A DNA stretch of 64,000 nt from Elusimicrobiota bacterium (GTDB taxonomy: Bacteria > Elusimicrobiota > UBA5214 > JBBAAG01): positions 62,001 through 126,000 of the forward strand of contig JBBAAG010000001.1 in assembly GCA_041658405.1 (NCBI GenBank). The letters are read 5' to 3'. The notes under the pieces are model-generated. The model made no database searches, was not told the DNA's origin, and worked only from the letters and a program-made list of their open reading frames with translations. The position numbers and the translations under genes are program-made. Below are positions 43,730-53,007 of the stretch, one piece after another (the first letter of the stretch is position 1; each line of letters opens with the position of its first letter).

Positions 43730-45856
43730 ATGAAAAACAAATGTGCTTACTTAAGGATGCTGGTCGTATTATTACTATCGTCCCCCGCTTGGATTACCTG
43801 TACAAATGTTATGGGAGAAAATACTAAAGTGTTATTATCGCAAAAACAACGGCCGTATATTATCGTTAATAAAGACAAAGTCGCGGAGATAAAAGAACGT
43901 ATACAAAAGTATGAATGGGCAAAAACCATTGCGGACCGGTTAATAAAACAGGCGAATAACATTGTTGCAACGCCAGTTAACATACCGGATACCGGCGGGG
44001 AGTGGACACACTACTATGCGTGTCGGCAATGCGGCCGTACGCTGGATTATGTTGACGGTAAAAACTGGTGCCCTGTCTGTAAACTTGACCATCCCGGGAT
44101 GCCGTATGATGGTGTTGTTGTCTCGCGTAAGCATCACGCTATTTTAGACAACCTTTTCAACGTTTCTATCGTATATGCACTTACCAGCGATACACGGTAT
44201 GCTAAGCACGTGCGGGATGTTTTAACTGGTTATGCGGAGAGATATCGTAACTATCCTCTACACGGGGTGAGGTCAAGAACGAATGATAAATCATGGGGTC
44301 ATGTGTTTTCACAAACACTGGACGAAGCCGTAACGTTTATCTCCGTGGTATGGGCATACGATATTATCTGTAGTAATACGGTTTTCTCTGATATTGATAA
44401 ACAAAATATTGAACAAAACCTTTTTCTTGAAGTAGCGAAGAATATTATGCGTAACAATTCGGGACGTAGTAACTGGCAGTCGTGGCATAATGGATTGCTT
44501 ACTGCTGTGGGGTTGTGTTTAAACGATTCCAAGATGGTAAGCGATGCGTTGTACGGTGATAGCGGGTTACAGTTTCAACTAAATAACTCTGTCCTCCCCG
44601 ACGGTTTCTGGTATGAAAGTTCGCCGTCATACCATTTTTATGCGTTAAAGCCTATCAGAGAAACCGTAGAGATGGCTTCTCTGGCAGGTATTACAGAGTT
44701 TGTGGATAATAAACAGTACCGTTCATTATTCGCTGCACCGCTGGAATATGTCCAGCCGAACCTGCGGTTCCCGGGGGTAAGCGATGCGGCAGAGTTTTCG
44801 CTTTCCGGGGAAAGCGCTAATTACGAGTACGCATACGCAAAGTTTCGTGATCCAAACTACGCGACAGCAATAAAATCGCGGGGACGGAATTCAATGGAAG
44901 CGTTACTTTACGGCGTAGAACCGTTACCCGAAACCGCGGGGTTAGTCCTTACCAGCAAGAATTTTGGCGGCTTAGGCGCAGCTGTATTACGTGAAGGTAC
45001 AGGGTCAGATCAGCTTTATCTCCACTTCGACTACGGCCCTTATGGGTCAGGCCACGGGCATCCGGATAAACTCGCTATACATTTATACGGATACGGGAAA
45101 GTGTTGGCGCCGGATCCTGGGGTACTCAATTACGGTGCAGCACAGTTTACTTGGTGGTACAAACAAACGTTGTCTCATAATACAGTTTTGATTAATGAAA
45201 AAAGCCAGGCAAAGGTAGACGGGATACTTGAGTTTTTCCATACTGAACCCGGCTTCCACGTGGCACGCGGTATGTGTGATAATTTATACCCTGGTGTGGC
45301 TATGCGGAGAACCGTAGTGCTTACCGACAAATACGTGGTTGATATTTTTGATATCGACTGCGGTACTGTTCCTGTGACAATCGATTGGGCATACCACAAC
45401 TACGGAATTTTGCAATCATCACTTCCGTGGATTGTTCAACCCGAACCGGTATCAAAAGAAAAAGCGTACCAGTATTTTACTGATATCAAAAAAGCGGAAC
45501 ATAACGATGATTGGACTGCTGATTTTGTTGATACCGCCAGCAGTGTTACCGTGCGGTTGACAATGCTGGGGCATACCGCAGGGGAAACGAATAATGTTAT
45601 CTATGCCGGTAACGGGTTAGCTGGTAAACCTCCGCAAAAATGTCCGATGGTACTCGCACGTAAAACCGGCGCTACTTCCGCGCGGTATATCGCAGTGATC
45701 GAACCCTATCGTACCAGCGAAAATCCGCCGTTACGCGATGTAAAGGTTATAAATAATATTGGAGTTGGCGGTATCGCAAGAATTGAATTAACAAGAAGTG
45801 ATGCTAAAAAAGACATCATTTCTTTTACTACGGATAAAGTTGAGTTAATAAAATGA
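43730..45856 (+). CDS. Heparinase II/III-family polysaccharide lyase
   Basis: A 708-residue protein with a probable signal peptide (about 1-30). It has an alpha-toroid N-terminal domain with PDGFWYESSPSYHFYALKP, where the tyrosine and histidine are candidates for catalysis, and a beta-sandwich heparinase II/III domain with YGSGHGHPDKLAIHLYGYG and LAPDPGVLNYG. A compact C-x2-C ... C-x2-C site (ACRQCG and CPVC, about residues 96-117) looks like a zinc ribbon. The expected reaction is beta-elimination on a uronic-acid polysaccharide such as alginate or a glycosaminoglycan-like chain; which one cannot be told. Its stop overlaps the nfo start (ATGA). Confidence 0.86.
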   Translation: MKNKCAYLRMLVVLLLSSPAWITCTNVMGENTKVLLSQKQRPYIIVNKDKVAEIKERIQKYEWAKTIADRLIKQANNIVATPVNIPDTGGEWTHYYACRQCGRTLDYVDGKNWCPVCKLDHPGMPYDGVVVSRKHHAILDNLFNVSIVYALTSDTRYAKHVRDVLTGYAERYRNYPLHGVRSRTNDKSWGHVFSQTLDEAVTFISVVWAYDIICSNTVFSDIDKQNIEQNLFLEVAKNIMRNNSGRSNWQSWHNGLLTAVGLCLNDSKMVSDALYGDSGLQFQLNNSVLPDGFWYESSPSYHFYALKPIRETVEMASLAGITEFVDNKQYRSLFAAPLEYVQPNLRFPGVSDAAEFSLSGESANYEYAYAKFRDPNYATAIKSRGRNSMEALLYGVEPLPETAGLVLTSKNFGGLGAAVLREGTGSDQLYLHFDYGPYGSGHGHPDKLAIHLYGYGKVLAPDPGVLNYGAAQFTWWYKQTLSHNTVLINEKSQAKVDGILEFFHTEPGFHVARGMCDNLYPGVAMRRTVVLTDKYVVDIFDIDCGTVPVTIDWAYHNYGILQSSLPWIVQPEPVSKEKAYQYFTDIKKAEHNDDWTADFVDTASSVTVRLTMLGHTAGETNNVIYAGNGLAGKPPQKCPMVLARKTGATSARYIAVIEPYRTSENPPLRDVKVINNIGVGGIARIELTRSDAKKDIISFTTDKVELIK

Positions 45857-46707
45857 TCCTCGGTGTGCATTGTTCTATACGCAACGGCTTACCTTCTGCA
45901 ATAGACGAGGCGGTATCAAAAAAGTGTAATGCTTTACAAATATTTACACATAATCCCCGCGGATGGCGGTACCGGCAGATAAGCACCGGTGAAATCCATG
46001 AGTTCCGTAGTAAGGTGAAAGAAAATAATATAGTATCCGTTATCGCGCACTCGCCATATCTCCCGAATTTGTGTACGTCAAACCCTGTGCTCTACAAAAA
46101 ATCGGTTGATACCCTGATTACCGACCTCAATACGTGTAACGCAATTGGGGCACACTTTTTGGTGATCCACCCGGGGTCATACTCTGAGAATTCTACACGC
46201 GAACACGGGCTCATGCAGTTGATCAGCGCTGTGAATAACGCACTGGAGGATCCTTACCTTAATACAAAAGATACGGGTACAGTATTATTGATTGAGAATG
46301 TTGCCGGGGGTGGACGGAGGATTGGCGAAAAATTAACTGAATTAAAGTATGTGTATGATAATATCAAACTTAAAGAACGTGCCGGGTTTTGTCTGGATAC
46401 GTGTCATATATACGCCGCAGGATATGATATAAAAACATCGGCCGGATGGCGGTTTACCGTTAAGGAAATTGAAGACACTATTGGTTTTATCAACGTGCGG
46501 ATGTGGCATATAAACGATTCGAAGTCCGTCCTTGGCGCGCATCTTGACCGCCATGAACATATCGGAAAAGGAATGATCGGGCTGCAGGGAATAAAGAACG
46601 TTGTAACTCATACGATACTCGGGAAATTACCGCTGATACTTGAGACACCAAAAGATCCGCCAGGATCTGATCTCCTCAACTTAGAACGTGTGCGGAAGGT
46701 AAGTTGA
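45853..46707 (+). CDS. nfo: Deoxyribonuclease IV (AP endonuclease)
   Basis: A 284-residue TIM-barrel AP endonuclease that cleaves 5' to abasic sites in base-excision repair. It begins ILGVHCSIRNGLPSAIDEA and has the family zinc-ligand motifs: HSPYLPNL, LVIHPGS, LIENVAGGG, FCLDTCHIYAAGYD and MWHINDSK, ending with LPLILETPKDPP. Its length is normal. It overlaps the end of the heparinase-like gene by four bases, although the two functions are unrelated; this looks like chance packing. Confidence 0.95.
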   Translation: MILGVHCSIRNGLPSAIDEAVSKKCNALQIFTHNPRGWRYRQISTGEIHEFRSKVKENNIVSVIAHSPYLPNLCTSNPVLYKKSVDTLITDLNTCNAIGAHFLVIHPGSYSENSTREHGLMQLISAVNNALEDPYLNTKDTGTVLLIENVAGGGRRIGEKLTELKYVYDNIKLKERAGFCLDTCHIYAAGYDIKTSAGWRFTVKEIEDTIGFINVRMWHINDSKSVLGAHLDRHEHIGKGMIGLQGIKNVVTHTILGKLPLILETPKDPPGSDLLNLERVRKVS

Positions 46708-46732
46708 ACAAAAGCTGAGATTATTATAGAAT
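46704..46732 (+). promoter_or_regulatory. Predicted promoter for galT
   Basis: TTGAAC (46704-46709, overlapping the nfo stop codon) and TAGAAT (46727-46732) have the ideal spacing of 17 bases. AAGGAG at 46765-46770 lies ten bases before the galT ATG. Confidence 0.55.
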
Positions 46733-46780
46733 TCTGGTAATATATTAAAAATACATAACGTTAAAAGGAGACTTTTTACA

Positions 46781-47782
46781 ATGCCGGAGATCAGGCAAAA
46801 CATTATCACACGTGAATGGGTAGTCATCGCTACGGAACGCGCAAAACGGCCCGATGATTTTAAGAAAGGGCGGATAGATACAACTCCCATACCTTCACAT
46901 GATCCCGCATGCCCGTTTTGCCCGGGGAATGAACAGCAGACACCGTATGAGTCATGCACAATCCGCAATAAAAACGGTAACTGGCAGGTACGCGTGATAC
47001 CCAACAAATTCCCTGCGTTACTACGGGAAGGCGTGCTTAAACGTAAATACGAAGGGTCTAAACGTTCAATGACCGGGGTCGGGTTACACGAGGTGGTGAT
47101 TGAAACACCGGAGCATAACCTTGATATCCCGCTGATGCCGGAAAATGAGGTTAAAGAAATCCTTATCGCTTACCGTTCAAGATACGCTGAGATGCTGAAA
47201 GATAAGAGGATTGAACAGATAATTATTTTCCGTAATCACGGGTCTAATGCCGGAACGTCGATTGTTCATCCTCACTCACAGATTATCGCTACACCGATTG
47301 TTCCACAACAAATACGGTTACGTATGCAGATTGCGATGCAATATCACGACGATACAGGTGAATGTATTTTCTGCAGGATGATGAAGGATGAGCTTGAACA
47401 GCAGGAACGCGTAATATTTGAAACCTCGCATTTTGTGGCGCTTACTCCATACGCAGCATTAACGCCGTTCCATACGTGGATCTTCCCGAAACGTCATTCC
47501 TCTTCATTCTCCACAACCAATGACGGTGAACTTGAAGACCTTGCGTATGTAATGAAACTTATGCTTGGTAAGTTATACTACGGCCTCGCAAATCCGGACT
47601 ACAATTTCTGTATACGTTCCGTCCCGTGCAGCGATGATGTATCAGAATATTTTCACTGGTACATAACAATAATTCCGAGGTTAACCAAAACCGCGGGGTT
47701 CGAGCTTGGGTCCGGGATGTTTATCAATTCGTCTATACCTGAAGAAAACGCTAAATTTTTACGTGAAGTGCAGATGAGGTGA
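46781..47782 (+). CDS. galT: Galactose-1-phosphate uridylyltransferase
   Basis: HIT-superfamily enzyme of the Leloir pathway that exchanges UMP between UDP-glucose and galactose 1-phosphate; cytoplasmic. The start IRQNIITREWVVIATERAKRP and the zinc motif CPFCPGNE are typical, as is the active-site HPHSQ in SIVHPHSQIIATP. A second C-x2-C (CIFCRM) and FHWYITIIPRL with the other metal histidine follow. Its length of 333 residues fits. No galK or galE is near. It lies six bases before a DUF4091 gene, which suggests a link to use of galactose-containing glycans, by position only. Confidence 0.92.
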   Translation: MPEIRQNIITREWVVIATERAKRPDDFKKGRIDTTPIPSHDPACPFCPGNEQQTPYESCTIRNKNGNWQVRVIPNKFPALLREGVLKRKYEGSKRSMTGVGLHEVVIETPEHNLDIPLMPENEVKEILIAYRSRYAEMLKDKRIEQIIIFRNHGSNAGTSIVHPHSQIIATPIVPQQIRLRMQIAMQYHDDTGECIFCRMMKDELEQQERVIFETSHFVALTPYAALTPFHTWIFPKRHSSSFSTTNDGELEDLAYVMKLMLGKLYYGLANPDYNFCIRSVPCSDDVSEYFHWYITIIPRLTKTAGFELGSGMFINSSIPEENAKFLREVQMR

Positions 47783-47788
47783 TATATT

Positions 47789-50521
47789 ATGAACAATTTG
47801 CCGTTACTCATGATTCCGTTGATAACCGCTCTTACTTCCGGAGTGGATACCAGCCGTATACCTGAAATCACAGATTTTGTTAAACTCTCAACCACTACCG
47901 CTGCGGAGAACCAGACAAAAGCTGCTGTGTGGTATGATGACACACATTTATGTTTTAAACTTACAATGTTTGACCCTGCGGCAATGAAGCTTTCACAGGG
48001 TACAGTAACACCGGCTTCTCAGCATGACGGGTCGTTATGGAGAGAAGATAGTATTGAACTTTTTATTTCACCCGTCGCAGATGGAACTACATATTTTCAT
48101 ATACTCACCAACCCTGTTGGCGCGGTGTTTGACCAAAAAATGAAGGATGTTACATGGGCTAGTAATGCTGTTATAACAACTAATACCGGCAAGGAGTCCT
48201 GGGATGCTGTAATAAAAATCCCATTTGTGTCATTCGGGGTTACTACCCCTCAACCCAATGATGTGTGGCGGTTAAACATCTGCCGGAACTCAATCTCAAC
48301 TCATGAAACTTCGTCATGGATACCCGCAGCGAAATCGTTCCATTCACCCGCATCATTCGGGAAACTCGTTTTTGGCGGTGAAAAATGCAGTACTGCGCAG
48401 ATTAACAGGCATACAGCGTTGTATCCCGACAAAAATGTTGTCACCTACAGTATTTACAACAATACCGGCGAGAAAAAGAAGTATACCGCTAAAATTTATT
48501 CTACTGATATAGTGATCAACACCTTAGATAAACCTGTTGTTGAACAAAGGATTGAGTATCAGTTGATAGATGGTATACAACCCTCACCCACAGTATATTT
48601 TGTTATTGCAGAAACAACTACGGATACTGAACTATTACGCACAATTCTTCCTTCCATCCCGTCGCTTACCGGACAAATGGATACTCTGAAACATGAATTA
48701 TCAGTTGCGGAAGCTGCGGTGAATACATTACCCGAAGATAAAAGAACCGGGGTAATAAATATTATTGGTGAAGCGAAGAAAGTTTATACCGACGCAACGG
48801 TGGTATATCCAACTACTGATATGGATATAAGAAAAGTCAACGCTTCCGCTGCGGTGTTAGCGTATAACACGCGGATGCTGGCATTAACAAAAAATATTGC
48901 GGATTATTATGCATTACACAAAACTATCCCCGAAGGTTTTATCGCTACACCGTTGAACCCGTTGATTAAGGTTTTTAAGGATAGTCCTTACACATACACC
49001 CTTGAAAAAAATGTTGAGCTTAATACAGCAAAGGATGAGTACACAAGTTTTCAGGTGATCGTTATTCCAACAGAACAAAATGTTGATGATGTAAATGTTG
49101 AACTCACTGATCTTAAATGCGGCGATACCGGCGCAGTAATTTCTTCTAAGGACAACATCAAACTATCCGTTGTGTGCTACGTAAAAACCGGAAATCCGGT
49201 TTATCCAATCGACCGTATAGGCTGGTTCCCTGACCCATTGCTTGATTTTTATAAGTTTAAAGTTAAGTTCACTGAAGTACAGCCTGTATGGGTAACAATA
49301 CACGTTCCAGCGGAAACTCAAGCGGGAAATTATAAAGGGAAGGTTAAGGTAACAATTCCGGGGAGTTACTCAGCACAGGAAATACCCGTTACTTTGCGTG
49401 TGTACAACTTCGTATTACCCCGAACATCAAGTTTACCGACTGCGTTCCAGTTATGGGATTTACCCGAGAAAATGTATGTCAATACACGCAACTTTATGCT
49501 TGACTACCGGGTAAGCCTGATAACCCCTATTTACCAAAAACCTGAATGGGCGGGGAAGGCGTTTAACGAATTACCGGTCGAACAAATAACCGTGGAGTAT
49601 GAAGACTGTTTCCGTCGCGGTTTGAACGTGTTTAATTTTGCGTTATTCGGTTATAACTGGCCGGGCGGGATTGATTTTTTTAAGGACAGGAAAAATGTCA
49701 GGAAAGAAGATTTAGACTTTGCCGTAAAGTTTGTCACTGACTACAGCGCGTACCTGCGTAAACACGGGTGGTTGAAGTATGCGTATGTTTATACCGCAGA
49801 TGAACCTAAACCTGAAGATTTTGTGTTTATCACACGCACCAGCGAACTTGCAAAGAAGTATTGTCCTGCATTAAAGATACTTAATACAACGTACTATAAA
49901 GAACATCTTACGAACTATATTGACATCTTTTGCCCGACTACAGCTAATTTTGATACTGAAATTTTTGAAAAACAACGAAATAAAGGGACTGAGTTCTGGT
50001 GGTATGTCTGCCTGTCACCGCGGCGGCCATATGCGAATTTGTTTATTGACTACCCTGCGATTGATCACCGGTTATTATTTTGGCAAACCTGGCAGTATAA
50101 ATCCCGCGGGTTTTTGTACTGGGGGGTAAATGTCTGGGGTAAGAATACCGCGAAAAACGTTATCCCAAATGAGTACAACGAACTCGTGGATTACGATGCG
50201 TCAAACGGCCAGGTGCGGGTATTCAACGGTGATGGGTTTTTGTTATACCCCGGCCCCGGTGAAAAAGCTTTAAGTACTCTACGGTTTGAATGCCTGCGTG
50301 ATGGTATACAGGACTACGAATATTTTGTTATCCTCCAGAAAAAAATTAATGAACTAAAGAAAAACGGAAAGTATAAAGACTGGGTGGAAGAAGCGGAAAA
50401 ACTTGTGGTAGTGCCTGATACTGTCAGTAAATCAGTAACAGAGTTTTCAGTGAATCCAGAATTTTTGCTTGAACACCGCAATAAGATAGGTGAACATCTG
50501 GACAAAGTGTTCACTAAATAG
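47789..50521 (+). CDS. DUF4091 protein with N-terminal CBM9-like domain (paralogue of the 16871 gene)
   Basis: A 910-residue protein with the same layout as the gene at 16871-19675: CBM9-like module (about 25-200, WREDSIELFI at 84-93), helical linker (about 290-375), a beta region, a TIM-barrel-like part with YVYTADEPKPED, and the DUF4091 block with GDGFLLYPGPGEKALSTLRFECLRDGIQDYEY near the end. The signal peptide is short and weak (MNNLPLLMIPLITALTSG), and the first strand of the module, with the IDGxLDDPxW motif, is missing, so the true N-terminus may be altered. GAGGTGAT precedes the ATG. A glycan hydrolase or binding role is inferred. Confidence 0.84.
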   Translation: MNNLPLLMIPLITALTSGVDTSRIPEITDFVKLSTTTAAENQTKAAVWYDDTHLCFKLTMFDPAAMKLSQGTVTPASQHDGSLWREDSIELFISPVADGTTYFHILTNPVGAVFDQKMKDVTWASNAVITTNTGKESWDAVIKIPFVSFGVTTPQPNDVWRLNICRNSISTHETSSWIPAAKSFHSPASFGKLVFGGEKCSTAQINRHTALYPDKNVVTYSIYNNTGEKKKYTAKIYSTDIVINTLDKPVVEQRIEYQLIDGIQPSPTVYFVIAETTTDTELLRTILPSIPSLTGQMDTLKHELSVAEAAVNTLPEDKRTGVINIIGEAKKVYTDATVVYPTTDMDIRKVNASAAVLAYNTRMLALTKNIADYYALHKTIPEGFIATPLNPLIKVFKDSPYTYTLEKNVELNTAKDEYTSFQVIVIPTEQNVDDVNVELTDLKCGDTGAVISSKDNIKLSVVCYVKTGNPVYPIDRIGWFPDPLLDFYKFKVKFTEVQPVWVTIHVPAETQAGNYKGKVKVTIPGSYSAQEIPVTLRVYNFVLPRTSSLPTAFQLWDLPEKMYVNTRNFMLDYRVSLITPIYQKPEWAGKAFNELPVEQITVEYEDCFRRGLNVFNFALFGYNWPGGIDFFKDRKNVRKEDLDFAVKFVTDYSAYLRKHGWLKYAYVYTADEPKPEDFVFITRTSELAKKYCPALKILNTTYYKEHLTNYIDIFCPTTANFDTEIFEKQRNKGTEFWWYVCLSPRRPYANLFIDYPAIDHRLLFWQTWQYKSRGFLYWGVNVWGKNTAKNVIPNEYNELVDYDASNGQVRVFNGDGFLLYPGPGEKALSTLRFECLRDGIQDYEYFVILQKKINELKKNGKYKDWVEEAEKLVVVPDTVSKSVTEFSVNPEFLLEHRNKIGEHLDKVFTK

Positions 50522-50549
50522 GAAGTGAGTACCGGGTTTTGAATCCGTT

Positions 50550-51782
50550 TTATTTATATAACAGATACTTTTTGCGTATCTTCAAAAACTTTTGGTGTTC
50601 ATCATTCCACCCGGCAACTATTGTGTCTACCGGCACACGGGCAAGGAGTTGTTCACGGACGTTACTGTTGCCGCTTAGCCCGTCAAATGCAGGGATTAAC
50701 TTAAAATTATCCGGGAAAAGTTTTATCATTGCATCCACCATATGTACCCCGAGCGTTACTGCCTGAACTTTTTCTCGGTCGGTAACTTTAATTTTTACGC
50801 CATAACACGTTTCGCCTTTGTACTTATAAAATGACGCTGCATCAGGAACGAATTCTGTTGGCTCAAACGTAACTCCTGAAATATTCCGTGAGTTTAATTC
50901 TGCAGCATAGGTTGTTGAACTTATCCATGGCGCTCCGGTATATTCAAACGGCGCTTCCGTCCCGCGGCCTTCACTGACATTAGTCCCGCGGCCTTCAAAT
51001 AACGCTACCCCTGGATACAACAACGCGGCGGTAAGGCTTTTCATATTCGGTGACGGATTAATCCAGGGAACATTGGTGTTATCCAGCCACATCCCGCGGG
51101 TCCATCCAACCATTTTCACAACCTGTATCTTACACCCGATTTTGAACTGTGTATTAAACAACAATGCAAGCTCACCTACGGTCATCCCATGCCGTACCGG
51201 CAAAGGGTAATGGGTAGCAAAACCGCCCCAAAACTTTTTATCCAAAATATTTCCTTCAGTATAAACCCCGGTGATCGGGTTCGGGCGGTCAAGAACAATA
51301 ACTTCTTTCCCATTTTCTTTTGCAGCTTCCATTGCGAGCGCAAGGGTGGTTATATACGTATAAAACCGTGTCCCGATGTCCTGTATGTCAAAAACTATAA
51401 TATCAACATTCTCAAGCATTTCTTTCGTTGGTTTTTGAGTTTTCCCGTAAAGACTGTGGATCGTAAGGCCGGTTTTTTCGTCTACACTGGAGTTAATCTT
51501 TTCATCCTTATCCCCGCGGATACCGTGTTCCGGCGCAAATAATGCTGTTACTTTAATATCGGGTGCTGCGTATATAAGATCAATCACGCTTTGCCCGGTT
51601 TTGGTTTTTCCTGTATGGTTAGTGATTATACCCACACGTTTATTTTTGAGGATTTTGAACCCGGACTTCTGCAATACTTCATTACCCAGTAATACTTCCG
51701 CTGATACTTTTGGTACTGATGACATAAGATACACTCCTGTTATTAATATAAGACTGCCTGCGTGCCATAGATTTGGTTTCAT
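50550..51782 (-). CDS. namZ: Exo-beta-N-acetylmuramidase-like protein (DUF1343/NamZ family)
   Basis: A 410-residue exported protein (signal peptide about 1-28, ending KVSAE) of the DUF1343 family, whose founding characterised member NamZ removes terminal N-acetylmuramic acid from peptidoglycan fragments (GH171). Conserved segments: VGIITNHTGKT, LFAPEHGIRGDKDE (with the PEHG site), IVFDIQDIGTRFYTYI, LDRPNPITG and VRHGMTVGELA. Later NPSPNMKSLTAALLYPG and EGRGTEAPFEY match the family. The likely role is peptidoglycan salvage in the periplasm or from outside. An AAAGGAAA lies upstream. It converges on the DUF4091 gene. Confidence 0.88.
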   Translation of the reverse strand: MKPNLWHAGSLILITGVYLMSSVPKVSAEVLLGNEVLQKSGFKILKNKRVGIITNHTGKTKTGQSVIDLIYAAPDIKVTALFAPEHGIRGDKDEKINSSVDEKTGLTIHSLYGKTQKPTKEMLENVDIIVFDIQDIGTRFYTYITTLALAMEAAKENGKEVIVLDRPNPITGVYTEGNILDKKFWGGFATHYPLPVRHGMTVGELALLFNTQFKIGCKIQVVKMVGWTRGMWLDNTNVPWINPSPNMKSLTAALLYPGVALFEGRGTNVSEGRGTEAPFEYTGAPWISSTTYAAELNSRNISGVTFEPTEFVPDAASFYKYKGETCYGVKIKVTDREKVQAVTLGVHMVDAMIKLFPDNFKLIPAFDGLSGNSNVREQLLARVPVDTIVAGWNDEHQKFLKIRKKYLLYK

Positions 51783-51900
51783 TATCGCAAATATTTCCTT
51801 TCGATATACTTTTGTATCATAATATGGTACTTATCTAGTTATTATATATTATTTGAGAAAACAATTATAACTTGAGGGGAAAGAAAAAACGCGGGGATCA

Positions 51901-51957
51901 TTGAAAAAAACCGGATTATTTGTTAATAATATAGGTTATGTATGAAACAAGGGGGAG
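51901..51957 (+). promoter_or_regulatory. Possible promoter region and ribosome site of the beta-barrel gene
   Basis: The 181-base divergent spacer before 51964 is AT-rich. TTGAAA at 51901 with TAATAA at 51924 (17 bases apart) is a possible but imperfect promoter. A strong GGGGGAG at 51951-51957 lies six bases before the ATG. Confidence 0.3.
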
Positions 51958-51963
51958 ATTGAA

Positions 51964-52977
51964 ATGAAAAAAGTTATGGCAGTACTCGCAGTTATGATAT
52001 TAGGTTTTACCGGTGTAGCATACGCCGGGATTACAGATGACGTGCAGACCGCTACAAACGATATTAAGACCGACTTTTCGTCGGTAAGTTCGTGGTTCGG
52101 CAGCCAGTTGAAACCCGGGCTTGAATTCAACGCATCAGGCGGGATGTACTTACCCGCAAACGTGTGCCATTTGCTGGGGTTTGAAATTGGCGCAATCGCG
52201 GGGCTTAATACGTTCAATATCGACCTCTCAGCATTTAAGAATTTAGCGATGAACGCATTTGATGCAAATAAATACGCGTTACCCGAAATGCTTGCATTGC
52301 CGCAGGTAATGGTCCACGCAAAGGTAGGGTTACCGTTTGATCTTGACCTCGGTGCAAAGTATGGTACCAGCGAAATCAGTATTGATGTTACAGGGACTAA
52401 GTTTGCGTTTAAGAACCAGGCAATGGGCGCTGAAGTGCGTAAAAAAATTATTGGCGGCGGGCTGGAAGGTATTATTTTGCCTGACATCTCAATTGGTGTG
52501 GGGATGGATATGTTAACCGGTTCACTCACAGCGGGGCAGGCGTATAATGTTACTAATACAGACACTTATTCGGGTTATAACTATACCCAGACGGTTAACG
52601 CTGCAACAACGTTATCTTCCGACTGGGCAATCACGTCAATGAACGCAAAACTTATGGTTAGTAAGTACTTATTATTCGTAACACCATTTGCCGGTGCGGC
52701 GGCATACTACAATACTTCAAAGGTTAACACCAAAGTCAACACTAACGGCAGTATTACTTTAACCGAATATACGTCGGCTAGTACTTCAAGCAGTTCGGCC
52801 TTTACGATTGAAGGGCCGGGTAATCTTGAATCCACCGGTATGGACATCGGTTATTTTGGCGGGTTGGAATTTAGTATTTTAGTAGTAAAAATCAATGTCA
52901 GCGGCGAGTACCGTATGGGTGAAACACGGAATAAAGACCGTTACTGCGTGAACGCAGGATTACGGTTGGAATTCTAA
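51964..52977 (+). CDS. Outer-membrane beta-barrel protein of unknown function
   Basis: A 337-residue exported protein with a clean signal peptide (about 1-21, ending AYAG). After a short polar stretch the sequence alternates hydrophobic and polar residues with frequent glycine and aromatic turns, as in outer-membrane barrels, and it ends in the strand NAGLRLEF with a terminal phenylalanine, the usual BAM-recognised C-terminus. A serine/threonine-rich loop (about 240-270) looks surface-exposed. A very strong Shine-Dalgarno suggests high expression. No transport or binding signature is recognised. It converges on the CsgG-like gene. Confidence 0.75.
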   Translation: MKKVMAVLAVMILGFTGVAYAGITDDVQTATNDIKTDFSSVSSWFGSQLKPGLEFNASGGMYLPANVCHLLGFEIGAIAGLNTFNIDLSAFKNLAMNAFDANKYALPEMLALPQVMVHAKVGLPFDLDLGAKYGTSEISIDVTGTKFAFKNQAMGAEVRKKIIGGGLEGIILPDISIGVGMDMLTGSLTAGQAYNVTNTDTYSGYNYTQTVNAATTLSSDWAITSMNAKLMVSKYLLFVTPFAGAAAYYNTSKVNTKVNTNGSITLTEYTSASTSSSSAFTIEGPGNLESTGMDIGYFGGLEFSILVVKINVSGEYRMGETRNKDRYCVNAGLRLEF

Positions 52978-52988
52978 GCTTTATACCA

Positions 52989-53007
52989 GAAATACTTATT
53001 TCTTTTT
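52989..53007 (+). terminator. Possible short terminator hairpin after the beta-barrel gene
   Basis: GAAATA (52989-52994) can pair with TATTTC (52997-53002) just ahead of a five-T run. The stem is short and AT-rich, with effectively four pairs once a loop is allowed, so this is a weak call. Confidence 0.3.
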
